Position numbers and translations under genes: made by a program
Notes under the pieces: model-generated
Told to the model about the DNA's origin: nothing
The model's input: only the letters and a program-made list of their open reading frames with translations
The model's database searches: none
Source of the DNA: Bordetella parapertussis
Lineage (GTDB): Bacteria > Pseudomonadota > Gammaproteobacteria > Burkholderiales > SG8-41
NCBI GenBank assembly: GCA_945901405.1
Contig: CAMDLH010000033.1
Coordinates: 1-43,096 of the forward strand
Direction: 5' to 3'
DNA length: 43,096 nucleotides
Shown here: in pieces, positions 41,986 through 43,096 of the stretch
Numbering within the stretch: the first letter of the stretch is position 1
How the letters are laid out: every line of letters starts with the position of its first letter

Positions 41986-43019
41986 TAAATTTTTCGCGTC
42001 ACCGCGCGCGAGTTGCCAAAGCATGGCACATACACCGAATGCGTGCCCGGCCCACCGGCGACGATGAACCAGATGTCGTCGGGCTCGCGTGAAATGGTTA
42101 GCAACGTATCTGGTCTGATTTCGCCGTACTCATCGCTGCGCGAGGCCTGCGCGCGCAGGATTTCTTTCGTCGACAAGCGCCCCGCGGGCATCTTGCTGAG
42201 TTCCCATAGTTGTTGCTTGACAGCTTGCTTTGTCAAACCGCCGCGTTTGAGTATTTCCGCATGCTCGGGCGCGATCACAATCCACGGTTCGCCGCCGTGA
42301 CAATATTCATTGCTCGCCGGATGCACCATGCACTCGGCGAAGATGCGCAACAACTCGTCTGCTTCCTTGGAGTGCGTGTTCATGTTGAGCGTGCCCTCGG
42401 CGGCGACCACAGTGACGGTGCTCACCTCACGCGCGAAGCCGCGCTCGACATTCAATGGCGCCCACGGGCTTTGCGCTTCGTTCTCGCCGCAACAGAACGT
42501 GTACTTGCCGGGCTGGCCCTGCGTCGCGCGATCCATGTCGCCAGGCAACGCGCCGCCGATGTTTTGCAAAATCAACCGCATCGCGCGGCCCAAAGTCGCG
42601 TTGGCCCATGTGCCTTGGCCCAGGCAATTGAATGTCGCGTTGATACCCAGCTTGTCGACGATAGGCCCGTTCAGCACCAGCCATACCGCGGCGGAATTGG
42701 TGGTCGCCTCCACCCCTTGCAGATTGAATTGAGATTGCGCGACAGCGTCGGTCGCGGCAATCAGTATCGGCAGATACTCGGCGTCGCAACCCGCCATCAC
42801 CGCGTTGATCGCGATGCGCTCGACCGTGGCCTCGCCGAAACCCGGCGGCAGCTTTGCGATGACTTCATTACGCTCGCGCGTGGTGCAAGCCAGCATGCGC
42901 GCGACGCGCTCCTGCGTGGGCGGCACGATGGGCAAGCCGTCACTCCAGCGGCGCTCGCGGTAGAGCTTGTTGATGGCGTCGAGGTCGTCGAGGGCTTCGA
43001 AGGTGGCCGCGGTAGACAT
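41979..43019 (-). CDS. Conserved DGLPxxPPT-family protein of unknown function
   Basis: 346 residues. W25-SDGLPIVPPT opens the conserved part, followed by LPPGFGEATVERIAINAVMA with GCDAEYLP, LNGPIVDKLGINATFNCLGQ, GTWANATLGRAMRLILQNIG and PGKYTFCCGENEAQSPWAPL. Similar proteins are common in catabolic neighbourhoods and sometimes listed near UGSC-type proteins, but I know of no assigned reaction. The Cys-rich FCCGEN segment and conserved acidic residues look like an active site. The N-terminus has no signal peptide. The stop codon lies within the AT-rich motif before the receptor gene. Confidence 0.75.
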   Translation of the reverse strand: MSTAATFEALDDLDAINKLYRERRWSDGLPIVPPTQERVARMLACTTRERNEVIAKLPPGFGEATVERIAINAVMAGCDAEYLPILIAATDAVAQSQFNLQGVEATTNSAAVWLVLNGPIVDKLGINATFNCLGQGTWANATLGRAMRLILQNIGGALPGDMDRATQGQPGKYTFCCGENEAQSPWAPLNVERGFAREVSTVTVVAAEGTLNMNTHSKEADELLRIFAECMVHPASNEYCHGGEPWIVIAPEHAEILKRGGLTKQAVKQQLWELSKMPAGRLSTKEILRAQASRSDEYGEIRPDTLLTISREPDDIWFIVAGGPGTHSVYVPCFGNSRAVTRKIYK

Positions 43020-43045
43020 TAGCGGGACTCCAATCGAAAAGCTTC

Positions 43046-43071
43046 ACCGCGGAGGCGCGGAGACGCAGAGG
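43046..43071. repeat. Dispersed spacer repeat, copy B
   Basis: ACCGCGGAGGCGCGGAGACG followed by CAGAGG, in the plus orientation, upstream of the gene starting at 43019. It shares its first 13 bases with the minus strand of copy A at 5635-5661. The rest of the 77-base right edge shows nothing else. Confidence 0.45.
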
Positions 43072-43096
43072 TTACGCAGAGGAAAGCAAGTCGAAG

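Overview
The window reads as a GC-rich betaproteobacterial chromosome, most likely Burkholderiales. The main reasons are the many periplasmic receptors of the Bug/TctC type (seven intact, one decayed), an OxyR and KatG of beta/gammaproteobacterial type, and an HigBA pair of proteobacterial type. It is accessory, catabolism-oriented sequence with several layers of mobile-DNA scarring. No tRNA, rRNA, CRISPR array or replication origin was seen.

Layout. 1-1.2 kb: an IS4-like transposase remnant, the 5' end of an unknown gene and a higBA toxin-antitoxin pair. 1.4-11.5 kb: almost all on the minus strand, a catabolic district in which Bug receptors alternate with soluble enzymes: two short-chain dehydrogenases, an arylmalonate decarboxylase/maleate isomerase relative, a double-hotdog enoyl-CoA hydratase and an LDH2/MDH2-type dehydrogenase, with one plus-strand cupin. 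The receptors probably deliver organic acids that the enzymes process, but no TctA/TctB membrane genes are present. 11.6-14.4 kb: the most unusual locus. An RsbW-like kinase, an STAS anti-anti-sigma protein and an NCS2-family transporter with a C-terminal RsbW-like (HATPase-like) domain lie in one tight operon. 14.5-17.5 kb: a methyltransferase, a SET-domain protein and an IlvD/Edd dehydratase. 17.5-20.6 kb: a decayed zone with vapBC, a LysR pseudogene facing a Bug pseudogene across a perfect 28-bp palindrome, a group II intron 3' end and three small unknown genes.

21.0-25.9 kb: a plus-strand operon of sulfatase, Bug receptor, sulfatase and oxyR. 25.9-26.7 kb: an HpcH/HpaI-type aldolase. 26.9-31.7 kb: a peroxide-defence block of rubrerythrin, rubredoxin, Dps, KatG and rubredoxin reductase behind a large inverted repeat that fits an OxyR-type site. 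The parts form a complete NAD(P)H -> reductase -> rubredoxin -> rubrerythrin peroxidase chain next to catalase-peroxidase and an iron-storage protein.

31.9-38.0 kb, minus strand: an MFS transporter, a second NCS2-HATPase fusion, an SPFH protein with a C-terminal helix-turn-helix, a zinc-ribbon membrane protein and an unknown protein. 38.2-40.8 kb: an ABC-F ATPase and parDE. 41.0-43.0 kb: another Bug receptor behind a DGLPxxPPT-family gene.

Across the window, an AT-rich motif of about 18 bp (TTTAAAAACAAWTACTTA and close variants, either orientation) occurs at ten sites. Nearly all sit at gene starts, gene ends or narrow gaps, and some form the first codons of a gene or carry the upstream gene's stop codon. 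Two families of hairpin repeats are also present. The best candidates for something undescribed are the NCS2-HATPase/STAS/RsbW system and this gene-boundary motif.
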